NCBI RefSeq assembly: GCF_900130065.1
Contig: NZ_FQXV01000014.1
Location: 1 to 64,000 of the forward strand
Length of the DNA stretch: 64,000 nt
DNA from: Sporobacter termitidis DSM 10068
GTDB lineage: Bacteria > Bacillota > Clostridia > Oscillospirales > Oscillospiraceae
Reading direction: 5' to 3'
The notes beneath the pieces are model-generated. The model did no database searches and was not told the origin of the DNA. It saw only the letters and a list, made by a program, of their open reading frames with translations. Of this stretch, positions 1 to 7,406 are shown in pieces. Numbering within the stretch: position 1 is the stretch's first letter; each line of letters begins with the position of its first letter. The position numbers and the translations under genes were made by a program.

Positions 1-1007
1 GGGATATTCAGTTTGAGCGCCAGGGCTTTGAGGTCGTGAGATATCTCGGTGATCTCCTCATATTTTGATTTCCGCCTACTACCCGGCCGTATAAGACCCA
101 AATAGTCGATGATAATTAGGCACGGATTGACTCTGACGGCCATTGTCTGTACATCTGCAACAGATGCCGACACGCGTTTATTGAGTATTACAGGAATCTC
201 AGCCAGCGTTGATGCTGCATCTCCGAATTTCCGATATTCATCCGCAGAAAGAGAGCCGGTTAAGATTTTCATATTTGGAATACCTGTGAGCCTCGATATT
301 CGCTTTGCCGTCATCTGCCGAACGCTCATTTCGAGACTAACAAAAAGCACATTTCCATGATACCCCGCCACATTGTCAGCCATCTGGAGCGCAACGCTAG
401 TCTTTCCCATGCTAGTCCTCGCAGCGAGTATGTAATATCCGCCCTTCAGCAGACCGCCTCCGAGAATTCTGTCAAGATTCTCAAACCCTGTTCGTATAAA
501 CTCGCCGTCAGGCTTTTCGCTGATGGCATTCCGGTACTCATGAAGGTCTAAAAGCGCCGACACGCTGTCAATCACATCTACCGGCGTTCCGTTTTGCATC
601 AGCTCATCAAGTTTCTTGATTGACCGGACAAGTATTTCCTGCCCATCATCGGTATCATGGACATCCTGCATCTCCGAGGACATCGATTTTAGAGAGCGAA
701 TCAGCGAGGCATTTTTCACGATGCGGGCGTATTCTTCGACATTGGCCGCCGTCACGGTCACGCTGGCGAAACTGCGGAGTATTTCGGCGGGGATTTTTTG
801 TCCCTTGGCTTCGAGTTTCGCTTGGACGGTTACGGGGTCAATGATTTCACCATTACGTGACAGGTCAGAGATTGTTTGAAAAATATTTTGATGCAAAGCG
901 AAATAAAAATCTTCTGTCCTTAAGTCGATAAGTTGAAATGACCCCGGATTTAGCAAGATTGAACCGATAACGTTTATCTCAGCTATGTCTGTTGCGTTAG
1001 TTGACAC
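1..1007 (-). CDS. dnaB: Prophage replicative DNA helicase, DnaB family (3' end outside window)
   Basis: Hexameric 5'-3' replicative helicase that would unwind the phage replication fork. Read on the minus strand from a GTG at 1007, the frame stays open to the window edge (335 codons). An N-terminal all-helical domain (about residues 5-100) is followed by the RecA-like core with Walker A ARTSMGKTS and Walker B LIIIDYLGLI, both typical of DnaB. The GTG is preceded by GAGGTG seven bases upstream and overlaps the end of the O-like replication gene by 11 bp, so the two are translationally coupled. The usual pairing of an O-like initiator or loader with a phage DnaB supports the call. The C-terminus lies to the left of the window. 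Confidence 0.93.
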   Translation of the reverse strand, partial: MSTNATDIAEINVIGSILLNPGSFQLIDLRTEDFYFALHQNIFQTISDLSRNGEIIDPVTVQAKLEAKGQKIPAEILRSFASVTVTAANVEEYARIVKNASLIRSLKSMSSEMQDVHDTDDGQEILVRSIKKLDELMQNGTPVDVIDSVSALLDLHEYRNAISEKPDGEFIRTGFENLDRILGGGLLKGGYYILAARTSMGKTSVALQMADNVAGYHGNVLFVSLEMSVRQMTAKRISRLTGIPNMKILTGSLSADEYRKFGDAASTLAEIPVILNKRVSASVADVQTMAVRVNPCLIIIDYLGLIRPGSRRKSKYEEITEISHDLKALALKLNI

Positions 1008-1767
1008 GGATTGCCACCTCTTTCCCATCAATCATCTTGGTCTCAAACACTGGTGCCACTATTGGCATGTTCTCTGCTGCGTCACCGATGTAGTTCGCGT
1101 CCATGTAATCGACGTAACCTGAGTTGAAAAATGTGGAGCCATTCTGCGGCTTGCGCCAGGCATCTTTTTTTAGGTCGTCAAGATACCGCTTAACACAACG
1201 CGCCATTTGTTCAATCCCAAGATCGTATAACCGCGTCTTCGCAGACGCCCCGACCTGAGCCTTACCCTTTTTATTCGGATACAGCTTCCATGCCGTTTCA
1301 AAGAAATCATCTATATTTTGTTTTAATGGTTGTTTTCTATGGCAATGCTTTTGCATTACACCCCTGTCATGCTCCTGCATGCCTGTCATGGCATCCTCTT
1401 GCATACCTGTCATGGCATCGCATGGCTGCAATGCTTTTGCATTACACCCCCCGATATTCCAAATATCGTGATCCTTGCAAAACGAAACGCTACGCGGGCT
1501 TGAGAACGTCGGCTGCACCGTCACTTTAACAATCCCCGCTTTTTCTAAAGCTTTAAACTCCGTATGAACATTTTGGCGTTTGATTCCGAGCCTCGAAGCC
1601 ATATACGCATCAGAGAAAGCACATTCCTTACGAGAAAAACCGTATGTTTCCCGCCATAGAAGAAGCACAATCCGCCATTGCGTCCCGTTAAGCGGCAGCC
1701 GGACGAGATTATCCAGGATTTCATTTGCTACTGGTGTATATCCATTTTTAAGTTGGACGTCGGCCAT
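997..1767 (-). CDS. Phage replication protein O-like, N-terminal winged helix
   Basis: Probable phage replication initiator or helicase loader of 256 residues. The N-terminal 90 residues (NGYTPVANEILDNL onward, with WRIVLLLWRETYGFSRK) match the pattern of the phage replication protein O N-terminal domain, a winged helix that binds origin DNA; this is family knowledge. The middle (about 120-150) is low in complexity with repeated DAMTGMQE-like units, and the C-terminal part resembles the region of DnaD/O-type proteins that recruits the helicase. ATG has GGAGG seven bases upstream. It lies directly before dnaB and overlaps it by 11 bp. The repeated 'CATGACAGGCATGCA'-like DNA inside the gene could itself be iterons, as in lambda O, but this is only a suggestion. 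Confidence 0.8.
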   Translation of the reverse strand: MADVQLKNGYTPVANEILDNLVRLPLNGTQWRIVLLLWRETYGFSRKECAFSDAYMASRLGIKRQNVHTEFKALEKAGIVKVTVQPTFSSPRSVSFCKDHDIWNIGGCNAKALQPCDAMTGMQEDAMTGMQEHDRGVMQKHCHRKQPLKQNIDDFFETAWKLYPNKKGKAQVGASAKTRLYDLGIEQMARCVKRYLDDLKKDAWRKPQNGSTFFNSGYVDYMDANYIGDAAENMPIVAPVFETKMIDGKEVAIRVN

Positions 1768-1805
1768 CCGGCAGCCTCCTATACCTGAAACTTTTCCATC
1801 AAAAT

Positions 1806-2276
1806 TTATGAATTATCATCATCAAAAATATGTAGATCATCGATGAACGTAACCGATGGACCACTCAATTCCACTTCGTGCTTGTCGTGCCAGTCCTGAG
1901 GGCGCCTGTTCTTCAGCCACCACGACGCGGCAGTCGTATCAGGAGGGATATGCTCAGTCGTCTCCGCCTTCACTATTTCACCACGATATTGAAATACCTT
2001 TTCCGCTGGAATTTCGTATCCTGTAGCCCTCTTAAATAGTGCTGCTGCTACGCGGGCGTCTGCCGCTTCCTTGCCGTTCTTCAAAGCTTCAGCAAACTCC
2101 GGATATGCTTTTTTCCACTCGTAAATCGTGTCTTCGTCGACCTCAAAGAATCGCGCCAGATCGGCATCTATGGCGCCAAGAAGGCAATAATTAAATGCTT
2201 GCTGAACAAACTCTTCTCGATATTTACTTGGTCTTCCGCCCGGATGTGTCATATCACTCAAATCCTTTTTACTCAC
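1806..2276 (-). CDS. HTH protein resembling phage terminase small subunit
   Basis: Protein of 156 residues that begins with a GGRPSKYREEFV segment followed by helices ending in DEDTIYEWKKAYPEF, a helix-turn-helix layout common in small terminase-like phage proteins. The later WWLKNRRPQDWHDK motif is also seen in those proteins. A small terminase recognises phage DNA for packaging; here the gene sits in the early, replication-side block rather than next to a large terminase in view, so it may instead be a regulator of the same fold. Its start overlaps the stop of the ParB-like gene by 4 bp (ATGA), so the two are coupled. The acidic C-terminus (IFDDDNS) is unremarkable. Confidence 0.6.
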   Translation of the reverse strand: MSKKDLSDMTHPGGRPSKYREEFVQQAFNYCLLGAIDADLARFFEVDEDTIYEWKKAYPEFAEALKNGKEAADARVAAALFKRATGYEIPAEKVFQYRGEIVKAETTEHIPPDTTAASWWLKNRRPQDWHDKHEVELSGPSVTFIDDLHIFDDDNS

Positions 2277-3244
2277 TTTCTTATTATCTTTTTCAAGACA
2301 TTGAATACGTTTACGAAGGCTTTTCTGTCGGGATTGTCAGCGTTTTCGATTGTGTCTGGATACTGTGTTAATTTGTCCTTGATCGCTTTAACGAGGAACT
2401 CTGAAACAACCGGGATGCAAACGGCTTCTTTTAACTGCGCCATCAATTCGGCGTCTGCAGCCATGCTATTTAGAAAGCTTGAAAACTCCGGGTCTTCTTC
2501 GATAAGCTTGTGATCCTGCGTGAGAAACGAGAAATCAACTGTCGTGTCGGAGCGATCAATCTTTTCAGGCTCCCGGGGCTTTTGGGGCTCTGGCGGATTC
2601 AGCCTCTCACCGCGCTTTATCTTTTCAATGGCGGCGGGACGCTCTGGCTCTGGCAACTTGGAGACAGCGCCAATGTCCTGCTTTGCTATAACCTTTGCGC
2701 CGGATAATATGTCCCGCTTTAACTCGGGATCAGATTCGCCGATGATATCAATACCTTTGGCGTATTTCTCGGCCCGCACGACCGTTCCGTATCCCACGCC
2801 GTGTTCCTCAGCAACAACTTGAGCCGTCTTGCCTTGCGGCAAAGTACCAGATTGGAACCTTGCCTCCTTGCTATATTGGTTCCCTCTATCTCCGCCGCGC
2901 TGCTTTTTGCGCGCCTCCTGTTCTTTGCCGATCAAATACGTCCGTTGTGAGTCGGTAATATTGCGTCGGCCCATTTGGTTCTTGCATATCCAGATGACGG
3001 CGTCTTCGCGGCTGTCGACCGCTATTGCCTCAACCCGGTATGGTAGACTGTGCTTGGTGCAAATCTCGAAACGGTTATGCCCATCGAGCAAAACGCCGCC
3101 CCAGGTTTTCAGGCTGTCAAGGCACCCGTCAGAAAGAATATTCGCTTCGAGCTGTTCGAACTCTGCTGTCGTCAGCGGAGGTATCAGCGATTTAAATTCG
3201 GGATCAATGGTTGGTGTCGTGATCGTAGACACCTCCTTTGGCAT
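2273..3244 (-). CDS. ParB/Srx-fold phage protein
   Basis: Protein of 323 residues with a ParB N-terminal-like domain at about 20-115: the GVLLDGHNRFEICT segment matches the conserved DGHxR box, and NQMGRRNITDSQRTYLIG matches the following helix. A HTH-like stretch (GKTAQVVAEEHGVGYGTVVRAEKYAKG) follows at about 135-165. In ParB the first domain binds CTP and the HTH binds parS; many phages carry relatives used in regulation or replication. No ParA partner is visible, so plasmid-type partition is not supported. The residues after 200 are charged and proline-rich, then helical. Overlaps the downstream terminase-like gene by 4 bp. GGAGG lies just upstream of the ATG. Confidence 0.75.
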   Translation of the reverse strand: MPKEVSTITTPTIDPEFKSLIPPLTTAEFEQLEANILSDGCLDSLKTWGGVLLDGHNRFEICTKHSLPYRVEAIAVDSREDAVIWICKNQMGRRNITDSQRTYLIGKEQEARKKQRGGDRGNQYSKEARFQSGTLPQGKTAQVVAEEHGVGYGTVVRAEKYAKGIDIIGESDPELKRDILSGAKVIAKQDIGAVSKLPEPERPAAIEKIKRGERLNPPEPQKPREPEKIDRSDTTVDFSFLTQDHKLIEEDPEFSSFLNSMAADAELMAQLKEAVCIPVVSEFLVKAIKDKLTQYPDTIENADNPDRKAFVNVFNVLKKIIRK

Positions 3245-3303
3245 AACATGGCGTATGATATTTGCTTTAGTTGGGGGTATATCCTTACATACCCCAATGT
3301 GTG

Positions 3304-3555
3304 TTAAGCATCGTCCCGCGCCATCTTATGGCGTTGTTTCGAGGCAAAACGATAAGCTTTGAGGTGTTCGGCTTTCTTCTGTCTCTGTTCGTCGGTTAAT
3401 CCTTGTCCCGGCATATGACCGAAGCGGAAAGGGTAAAGTGCACAGTTCGTCGAAGGACATGCTCTTACTTCGGGCGCTTTGTTCCCGCAACAGCCGAGAC
3501 AGTAGGCTCGAATTGACTTTAGGGGTGTACTGCATTTTTCTTGAATATCCGCCAT
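3304..3555 (-). CDS. Small cysteine-rich prophage protein
   Basis: Protein of 83 residues with a compact cysteine cluster (CLGCCGNKAPEVRACPSTNC followed by ALYPFRFGH), a likely zinc knuckle. Proteins of this pattern recur in early regions of Clostridia prophages, but I know of no assigned function. It starts on the TAATG junction with the excisionase-like gene upstream, which argues for translational coupling and selects this frame over a competing frame at 3326-3568. The C-terminal 30 residues are basic and could bind nucleic acid; that is inference. Confidence 0.7.
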   Translation of the reverse strand: MADIQEKCSTPLKSIRAYCLGCCGNKAPEVRACPSTNCALYPFRFGHMPGQGLTDEQRQKKAEHLKAYRFASKQRHKMARDDA

Positions 3556-3782
3556 TATTCAGCTCCATTAACTAACCGCCTGATCCCGCAAACGGGTCCA
3601 GTAGTTTCAGGTGCCGATTCGATTGTCCCTTCAAGGAACTCGTTGAAAATCCGCTCATTTATGAGGACTTTCACACCGACTTTGACGTGACGTAATTTGC
3701 CCTCGGCACATAAGCGGCGTATTGCCCCTGGAGACATATGTGATTGGGTGGCAGCCTCGGCAACGGTTAGCATGATGCTCAT
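3555..3782 (-). CDS. Excisionase-family HTH DNA-binding protein
   Basis: Protein of 75 residues. The segment LTVAEAATQSHMSPGAIRRL followed by CAEGKLRHVKVGVKVLINE is the winged helix seen in excisionase and MerR-like small DNA-binding proteins. Such proteins bend DNA at attachment sites and favour excision, or act as transcription regulators. It lies in the divergent early operon opposite the repressor and integrase, where an Xis is expected. It overlaps the upstream small regulator by 4 bp and the downstream cysteine-rich gene by 1 base. Whether it is the Xis for the integrase at 5046-6443 cannot be told from sequence alone. Confidence 0.75.
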   Translation of the reverse strand: MSIMLTVAEAATQSHMSPGAIRRLCAEGKLRHVKVGVKVLINERIFNEFLEGTIESAPETTGPVCGIRRLVNGAE

Positions 3783-3976
3783 GCACTCACCTCTTCCACT
3801 TTTAGCATTTCGATAATGTTCAGCACCTTCTGTTTCTGTGCTTCAGATAATTCGTGACGCAAAAGCCTAGAAAAATTACTATCAGCCATGCCGCCATTAT
3901 AGCGCTCCGCAACTCGCCACAAACTTATTCTGTTTTCCTTGCAAGCCTTTCGAATATCGGCATTTGCTTTATACAT
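3779..3976 (-). CDS. Small Cro-like prophage regulator
   Basis: Protein of 65 residues, first gene of the minus-strand early operon. NADIRKACKENRISLWRVAE followed by RYNGGMADSNFSRLLR fits a helix-turn-helix like that of small phage repressors (Cro position, divergent from the CI-like gene). GGAGGG lies upstream of the ATG. Position and size suggest that it represses the promoter region shared with the repressor. The family is not certain; it could equally be an activator or a second Xis-like protein. Confidence 0.62.
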   Translation of the reverse strand: MYKANADIRKACKENRISLWRVAERYNGGMADSNFSRLLRHELSEAQKQKVLNIIEMLKVEEVSA

Positions 3977-4006
3977 TGATTTCCCTCCTTAATCGTCGAT
4001 TCGCAT

Positions 4007-4046
4007 TAAAATCGCCGCTTCCGAAAGGAAAGCGGCGCTTTTCATT
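4007..4046 (-). terminator. Hairpin in leader of prophage early operon (possible attenuator)
   Basis: GCCGCTT and AAGCGGC arms around a TCCGAAAGGA-like loop, flanked by T-rich sequence on both strands. It lies between the leftward -10 at 4061-4066 and the first early gene, so leftward transcripts must read through it. This would suit attenuation or antitermination, or it may simply insulate the two operons. Confidence 0.45.
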
Positions 4047-4239
4047 ATTTGCACTTGCTGATTATATTCTTTATTGCTAAATACGGTGTGAGATCAATTT
4101 TCCCATATTTGTTTCTACTATCGATAGTTTCCTCTCTGCACTTTTTTGCTCTTGATATTTTCCGATTTCGAGCCGTAAAGACACGCCTCCCTTCTCGCCC
4201 CCCGGAAATGCCTCTGGCAACATCGGGGTGGATTTGTGT

Positions 4240-4268
4240 TTGACAATTATTTCGTACTATGATACAAT
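4240..4268 (+). promoter_or_regulatory. Sigma-A promoter of prophage repressor
   Basis: TTGACA (4240-4245), a 17-base spacer and TACAAT (4263-4268). It is close to consensus and about 90 bp before the repressor start, so it probably drives repressor and integrase together. Confidence 0.8.
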
Positions 4269-4354
4269 AATAGCAATAACATCGGACTTTGTCAATGTAT
4301 TCTGACCGCCTTGATGTAAAAGCAACAGAATCGGACTATAAAGGAGTTAAAGAT

Positions 4355-5074
4355 ATGGAGGGGCAAAGAAAACCCGCCTTTTTGACGGAAAATAAACCTT
4401 TTCCCGCAGCACTCAAAGAACTCATGAAAAGGACGGGAGCGACTCAAACCAGTATTGCCGATTATGTTGGAGTGAAACGGCAAACGGTAAGCCTATATGT
4501 AAATGGCCAAAGCACACCAGATATAGAAGTTTTCGTGAAGATTACGGAGTATTTTCGAAAGTGCCACGGTATTAACGTTTCATATGACTTTTTGCTAGAA
4601 AATCGGGGTGCAATCGAGCGAGAGAATACGGATATCGGGGCAAGACTCGGTTTATCTGATAACGCGATCAAGCACCTTGAGACATACCATAATTACAAGC
4701 CCGGCTGGCCCGCTCTCGAAGAGGCAAAAGGGGCAGGTTTGGGAGAAGCCTATCATCTCATTGTTAATACGGCAATGACATCAAATTCTATGTTCGAGTG
4801 GGATCATAAAGTTGATGTCATAAATGCGTTACTTGATAATGAAGACGATATTATTGATGATTTGGAGAAATTTCTTTATTATCAATACACCCCATATGAT
4901 AAAAGGGATCTCGCTTTCAATGTGATAACAGCAGACGGAACCCCCGAATCGTTCAAACGAGAAGATTTGAATAAAATCCACCTAATAACAATTCAAGAAA
5001 AACTGCTTAAACTCAGAGAACGGTTATTAAAGGAGGGTGAAAACAATGGCGAACATCAAGAAGATCGAAAATAA
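4355..5074 (+). CDS. CI-like prophage repressor (XRE-type HTH)
   Basis: Protein of 239 residues. Residues about 20-68 form an XRE HTH (GATQTSIADYVGVKRQTVSL), the operator-binding domain. The rest is helical and acidic; no LexA/CI Ser-Lys self-cleavage peptidase motif is visible, so classic RecA-driven cleavage is not supported. ATG 4355 is chosen over an upstream in-frame TTG (4289) because AAGGAG lies eight bases before it. The gene ends 29 bp inside the integrase gene, so both are probably read from the promoter at 4240-4268 and expressed in the lysogen. Confidence 0.82.
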   Translation: MEGQRKPAFLTENKPFPAALKELMKRTGATQTSIADYVGVKRQTVSLYVNGQSTPDIEVFVKITEYFRKCHGINVSYDFLLENRGAIERENTDIGARLGLSDNAIKHLETYHNYKPGWPALEEAKGAGLGEAYHLIVNTAMTSNSMFEWDHKVDVINALLDNEDDIIDDLEKFLYYQYTPYDKRDLAFNVITADGTPESFKREDLNKIHLITIQEKLLKLRERLLKEGENNGEHQEDRK

Positions 5075-6443
5075 GTCTAGCACAAGTTATCAGATCACTG
5101 TTTCCCACGGTCGGGATGTAAACAAGAAGCAGATTCGTCATTTCATGACCTGGACGCCGCCGGAGGGATTGACGCCAAGAAAGCTTGAAAAAGAGCTGGA
5201 GCGTGTCGCAGCTGACTTTGAGAGAGATATTAAACTGGGATATGTCGTAGATAACAAGCAGACATTCGGTAAATATGCCGAGTACGTCATAGGGCTGAAG
5301 GAAAGCGGCGGAATAAAGCATAGAACCGTAGAGCTATATAAATCCCTCATGGAAAGAATAAATGAGGGGATTGGCCATCTAAAACTTGTCGAAGTGCGGC
5401 CCCAACATCTAAACGGCTTTTACAAGAATTTGAGTGAGGCCGGAATTCGAAAAGGAACCGGTAAAGCTACCGCTCGCGTTGACCTATCGGAATTATTAAA
5501 AACAAAAATGATGACGCGCGAAGCCTTATCTAAATCGGCGGGAATTTCTCAGACAACCGTCAACACGGCATTTAGGAACCAAAAAATAACCCTTACGAAG
5601 GCCGACGCCATCGCAAGGGTCCTTGATGCCAAAACTGCAGATGTCTTTGCCATTGAAAAGGACAAAACCCCTCTATCACCAAAGACAGTCCTACAGTATC
5701 ACAGATTTATCTCGACTGTATTAGATCAGGCCGAAAAAGAAATGCTGGTACAATATAATGCCGCTTCAAAAGCCACTCCACCAAAACAAACGCACAATGA
5801 AGTTAATTATTTTCAGCCGGCGGATATCTTGCAGATACAGGACGCTCTCGAAAGCGAACCGATAAAGTGGCGCATGTTTACACATTTACTTCTTATCACC
5901 GGTTGCCGACGCGGCGAGATTGCCGGGCTGAAGTGGAGCAAGATCGACTTTAAAAATAATCAACTAAAAATTGATTCCGCACTTCTATATGCCCAAGATC
6001 GCGGTGTATACGAAGATACAACCAAAACAGGCGCGATTAGGTTTGTCAAGCTTCCAGCCGAATCTATGCAACTCCTGAAACAATACAAATCGTGGCATGC
6101 CGAACTGCAACTTAAAAGCGGAAGCAAGTGGCAAAATAAAGACTTTGTTTTTACTCAGGACAACGGCCTCCCCATGAACCCGGATAGCGTCACAAGCTGG
6201 CTGCGTGACTTTTCGCGTCGTCACGGCCTGCCTCACATCAATCCTCACGCCTTCAGGCATACAATGGCGAGTATCCTAATAAACAGCGGGAAAGACGTTG
6301 TAGCCGTTTCTAAGCGGCTGGGACATTCAAAGGTGAGCACCACAACGGACATATATAGCCACGTTATAGAAGAAGCAGACGCACAAGCCAGCGAGTGTTT
6401 GGCCGACGTTATGCTCAGAAAAGGCGAAAAGGCTATTGGATAA
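5046..6443 (+). CDS. int: Tyrosine recombinase/integrase with an inserted XRE-like HTH
   Basis: Site-specific recombinase of 465 residues that would insert and excise the prophage. An N-terminal arm-binding region and a SAM-like core-binding region are followed by the catalytic domain. Visible catalytic residues are Arg288 in TGCRRGE, His401-x-x-Arg404 in HAFRH, His427 in RLGHS and Tyr437 in TDIYSHV. Residues about 145-202 (LSELLKTKMMTREALSKSAG onward, then ISQTTVNTAFRNQKITLTKA) read as a complete XRE-type HTH placed inside the core-binding region, which is unusual. ATG 5046 has AGGAGG nine bases upstream. A terminator follows directly, then tRNA-Arg, as expected for int next to its attachment site. 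Confidence 0.95.
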   Translation: MANIKKIENKSSTSYQITVSHGRDVNKKQIRHFMTWTPPEGLTPRKLEKELERVAADFERDIKLGYVVDNKQTFGKYAEYVIGLKESGGIKHRTVELYKSLMERINEGIGHLKLVEVRPQHLNGFYKNLSEAGIRKGTGKATARVDLSELLKTKMMTREALSKSAGISQTTVNTAFRNQKITLTKADAIARVLDAKTADVFAIEKDKTPLSPKTVLQYHRFISTVLDQAEKEMLVQYNAASKATPPKQTHNEVNYFQPADILQIQDALESEPIKWRMFTHLLLITGCRRGEIAGLKWSKIDFKNNQLKIDSALLYAQDRGVYEDTTKTGAIRFVKLPAESMQLLKQYKSWHAELQLKSGSKWQNKDFVFTQDNGLPMNPDSVTSWLRDFSRRHGLPHINPHAFRHTMASILINSGKDVVAVSKRLGHSKVSTTTDIYSHVIEEADAQASECLADVMLRKGEKAIG

Positions 6444-6459
6444 GGCCCAACAACACGGA

Positions 6460-6491
6460 AAAGGACGACTGTTCAATTACGGTCGTCCTTT
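6460..6491 (+). terminator. Terminator after integrase
   Basis: Ten-base-pair stem AAAGGACGAC/GTCGTCCTTT with a 12-base loop, 16 bp after the int stop. The rest of 6492-6792 is AT-rich and shows no gene. Confidence 0.75.
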
Positions 6492-6792
6492 CACAATATT
6501 CGTTCCACGATCCAGGAAACAAGCGATAGTTTACTTTTCCGTAGATCGGAAACATTTTGGCTCCAGGAACGCAAGTATATAAAGTCATATCTATATACCA
6601 CCCACGGCAGCGCGCTCGACCATGCCACCCCCCTCCCCTTTCCATATATACCCCGGTTACGCAAGGCCCCTATGCGTACCGGAAGATTGACGGCACCCCA
6701 CAAAATTTTACGCACATAATGCACGTTTTTTCAGTGTTGTGCGGTAAATGTGCGGTAAAACTGAATTTTCATATACTGTTCACAGAAAACGG

Positions 6793-6829
6793 AAAGCCCT
6801 GTGATTATTGCAATCACAGGGCTTTTTCT
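6793..6829. terminator. Bidirectional hairpin downstream of tRNA-Arg
   Basis: A 14-bp perfect stem AAAGCCCTGTGATT/AATCACAGGGCTTT (6793-6806 with 6812-6825), loop ATTGC, then TTCTT on the plus side. It begins immediately after the 3' end of the minus-strand tRNA and can end the tRNA transcript or stop prophage read-through. Confidence 0.75.
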
Positions 6830-6906
6830 TGGTACGCCCGACTGGATTCGAACCAGCGACCTTCAGAGTCGGAGTCTGACACTCTATCCAACTGAGCTAC
6901 GGGCGC
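6830..6906 (-). tRNA. tRNA-Arg (anticodon CCG), CCA encoded
   Basis: Minus-strand cloverleaf of 77 nt: acceptor GCGCCCG/CGGGCGT (terminal G-U), D-stem GCTC/GAGT, anticodon stem TCAGA/TCTGA with loop CTCCGAC (anticodon CCG), T-stem and T-loop GCTGG-TTCGAAT-CCAGT, discriminator A and genomically encoded CCA. A promoter lies 30 bp upstream at 6936-6964. The 3' end points at the prophage integrase, so the 3' half of this gene is the likely attachment core; the gene remains intact. Confidence 0.95.
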
Positions 6907-6935
6907 GTATGCACTTTTGCCGGAGGGCGAGAGTC

Positions 6936-6964
6936 ATTATATCAAATACGGCGCCGCATGTAAA
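6936..6964 (-). promoter_or_regulatory. Promoter of tRNA-Arg
   Basis: On the minus strand TTTACA, 17-base spacer and TATAAT, with the tRNA 5' end 30 bases downstream of the -10. Confidence 0.8.
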
Positions 6965-7116
6965 GTACAAGTCTCAACGACCGGAAAAACAGCGCTTTCG
7001 GCGCGTCGGCGCAGGAATTCGTTAATATTTGGAGGGCATGGCCAATATACATATAGTAAAAGCGGCGCGCGTGTCGAGGCGGCGCCGGTGTCCGCGGACG
7101 AGAAAGGATGGCGCAT

Positions 7117-7404
7117 ATGGCTTACGAAGAAAAATACAAGACGGTGGATATCCCGCACAACGTGATCATGGAGGGCCGGAAGAAGGTCTCCGTCTCCGGC
7201 GTGGACGACGTTGAGAGCTTTGACGAGAGCGAAATCATCATGAGCACATCGCAGGGCGTCCTGATCGTCCACGGCAAAGAGCTCCGGATCGAAAAGCTGA
7301 GCCTGGACAGCGGCGACGTCGTCATGGAAGGTATCGTGGACAGACTGGAATACGAGGATGACGTCAAGGTGTCCGGCGGCCTGTTCTCCCGCCTGTTTAA
7401 ATAG
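7117..7404 (+). CDS. yabP: Sporulation protein YabP
   Basis: Small spore-coat-morphogenesis-type protein needed for sporulation in Bacillus; in the family it is made in the mother cell. The 95-residue sequence has the family pattern of an N-terminal strand NVIMEGRKKVSVSGVDDVES, a middle TSQGVLIVHGKELRIEKLSL and a short GLFSRLF C-terminus. ATG 7117 is preferred to the in-frame ATG at 7108 because AAAGGA is then eight bases away. It is followed after 2 bp by yabQ, then divIC and an S1 protein, the conserved Bacillus/Clostridia order. This is good evidence for an endospore former. Confidence 0.93.
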   Translation: MAYEEKYKTVDIPHNVIMEGRKKVSVSGVDDVESFDESEIIMSTSQGVLIVHGKELRIEKLSLDSGDVVMEGIVDRLEYEDDVKVSGGLFSRLFK

Positions 7405-7406
7405 CG

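Larger units (their letters stand above)
3977..4354. other. Prophage divergent control region
   Basis: Region between the early operon and the repressor. Visible contents are a hairpin at 4011-4043, a TATAAT-like -10 for leftward transcription at 4061-4066 and a strong rightward promoter at 4240-4268. The octamer ATCGGACT occurs at 4281-4288 and again at 4330-4337, and a related CATCGG lies near 4221, possible repressor half-sites. No convincing gene is seen. Confidence 0.5.

Noticed and set aside
1370-1460. CRISPR-like short repeats in the O-like gene
   Set aside because: The repeated units (GCATGACAGG/TGCAATGC types) are irregular, within a coding frame and without spacers; at most they are replication iterons.
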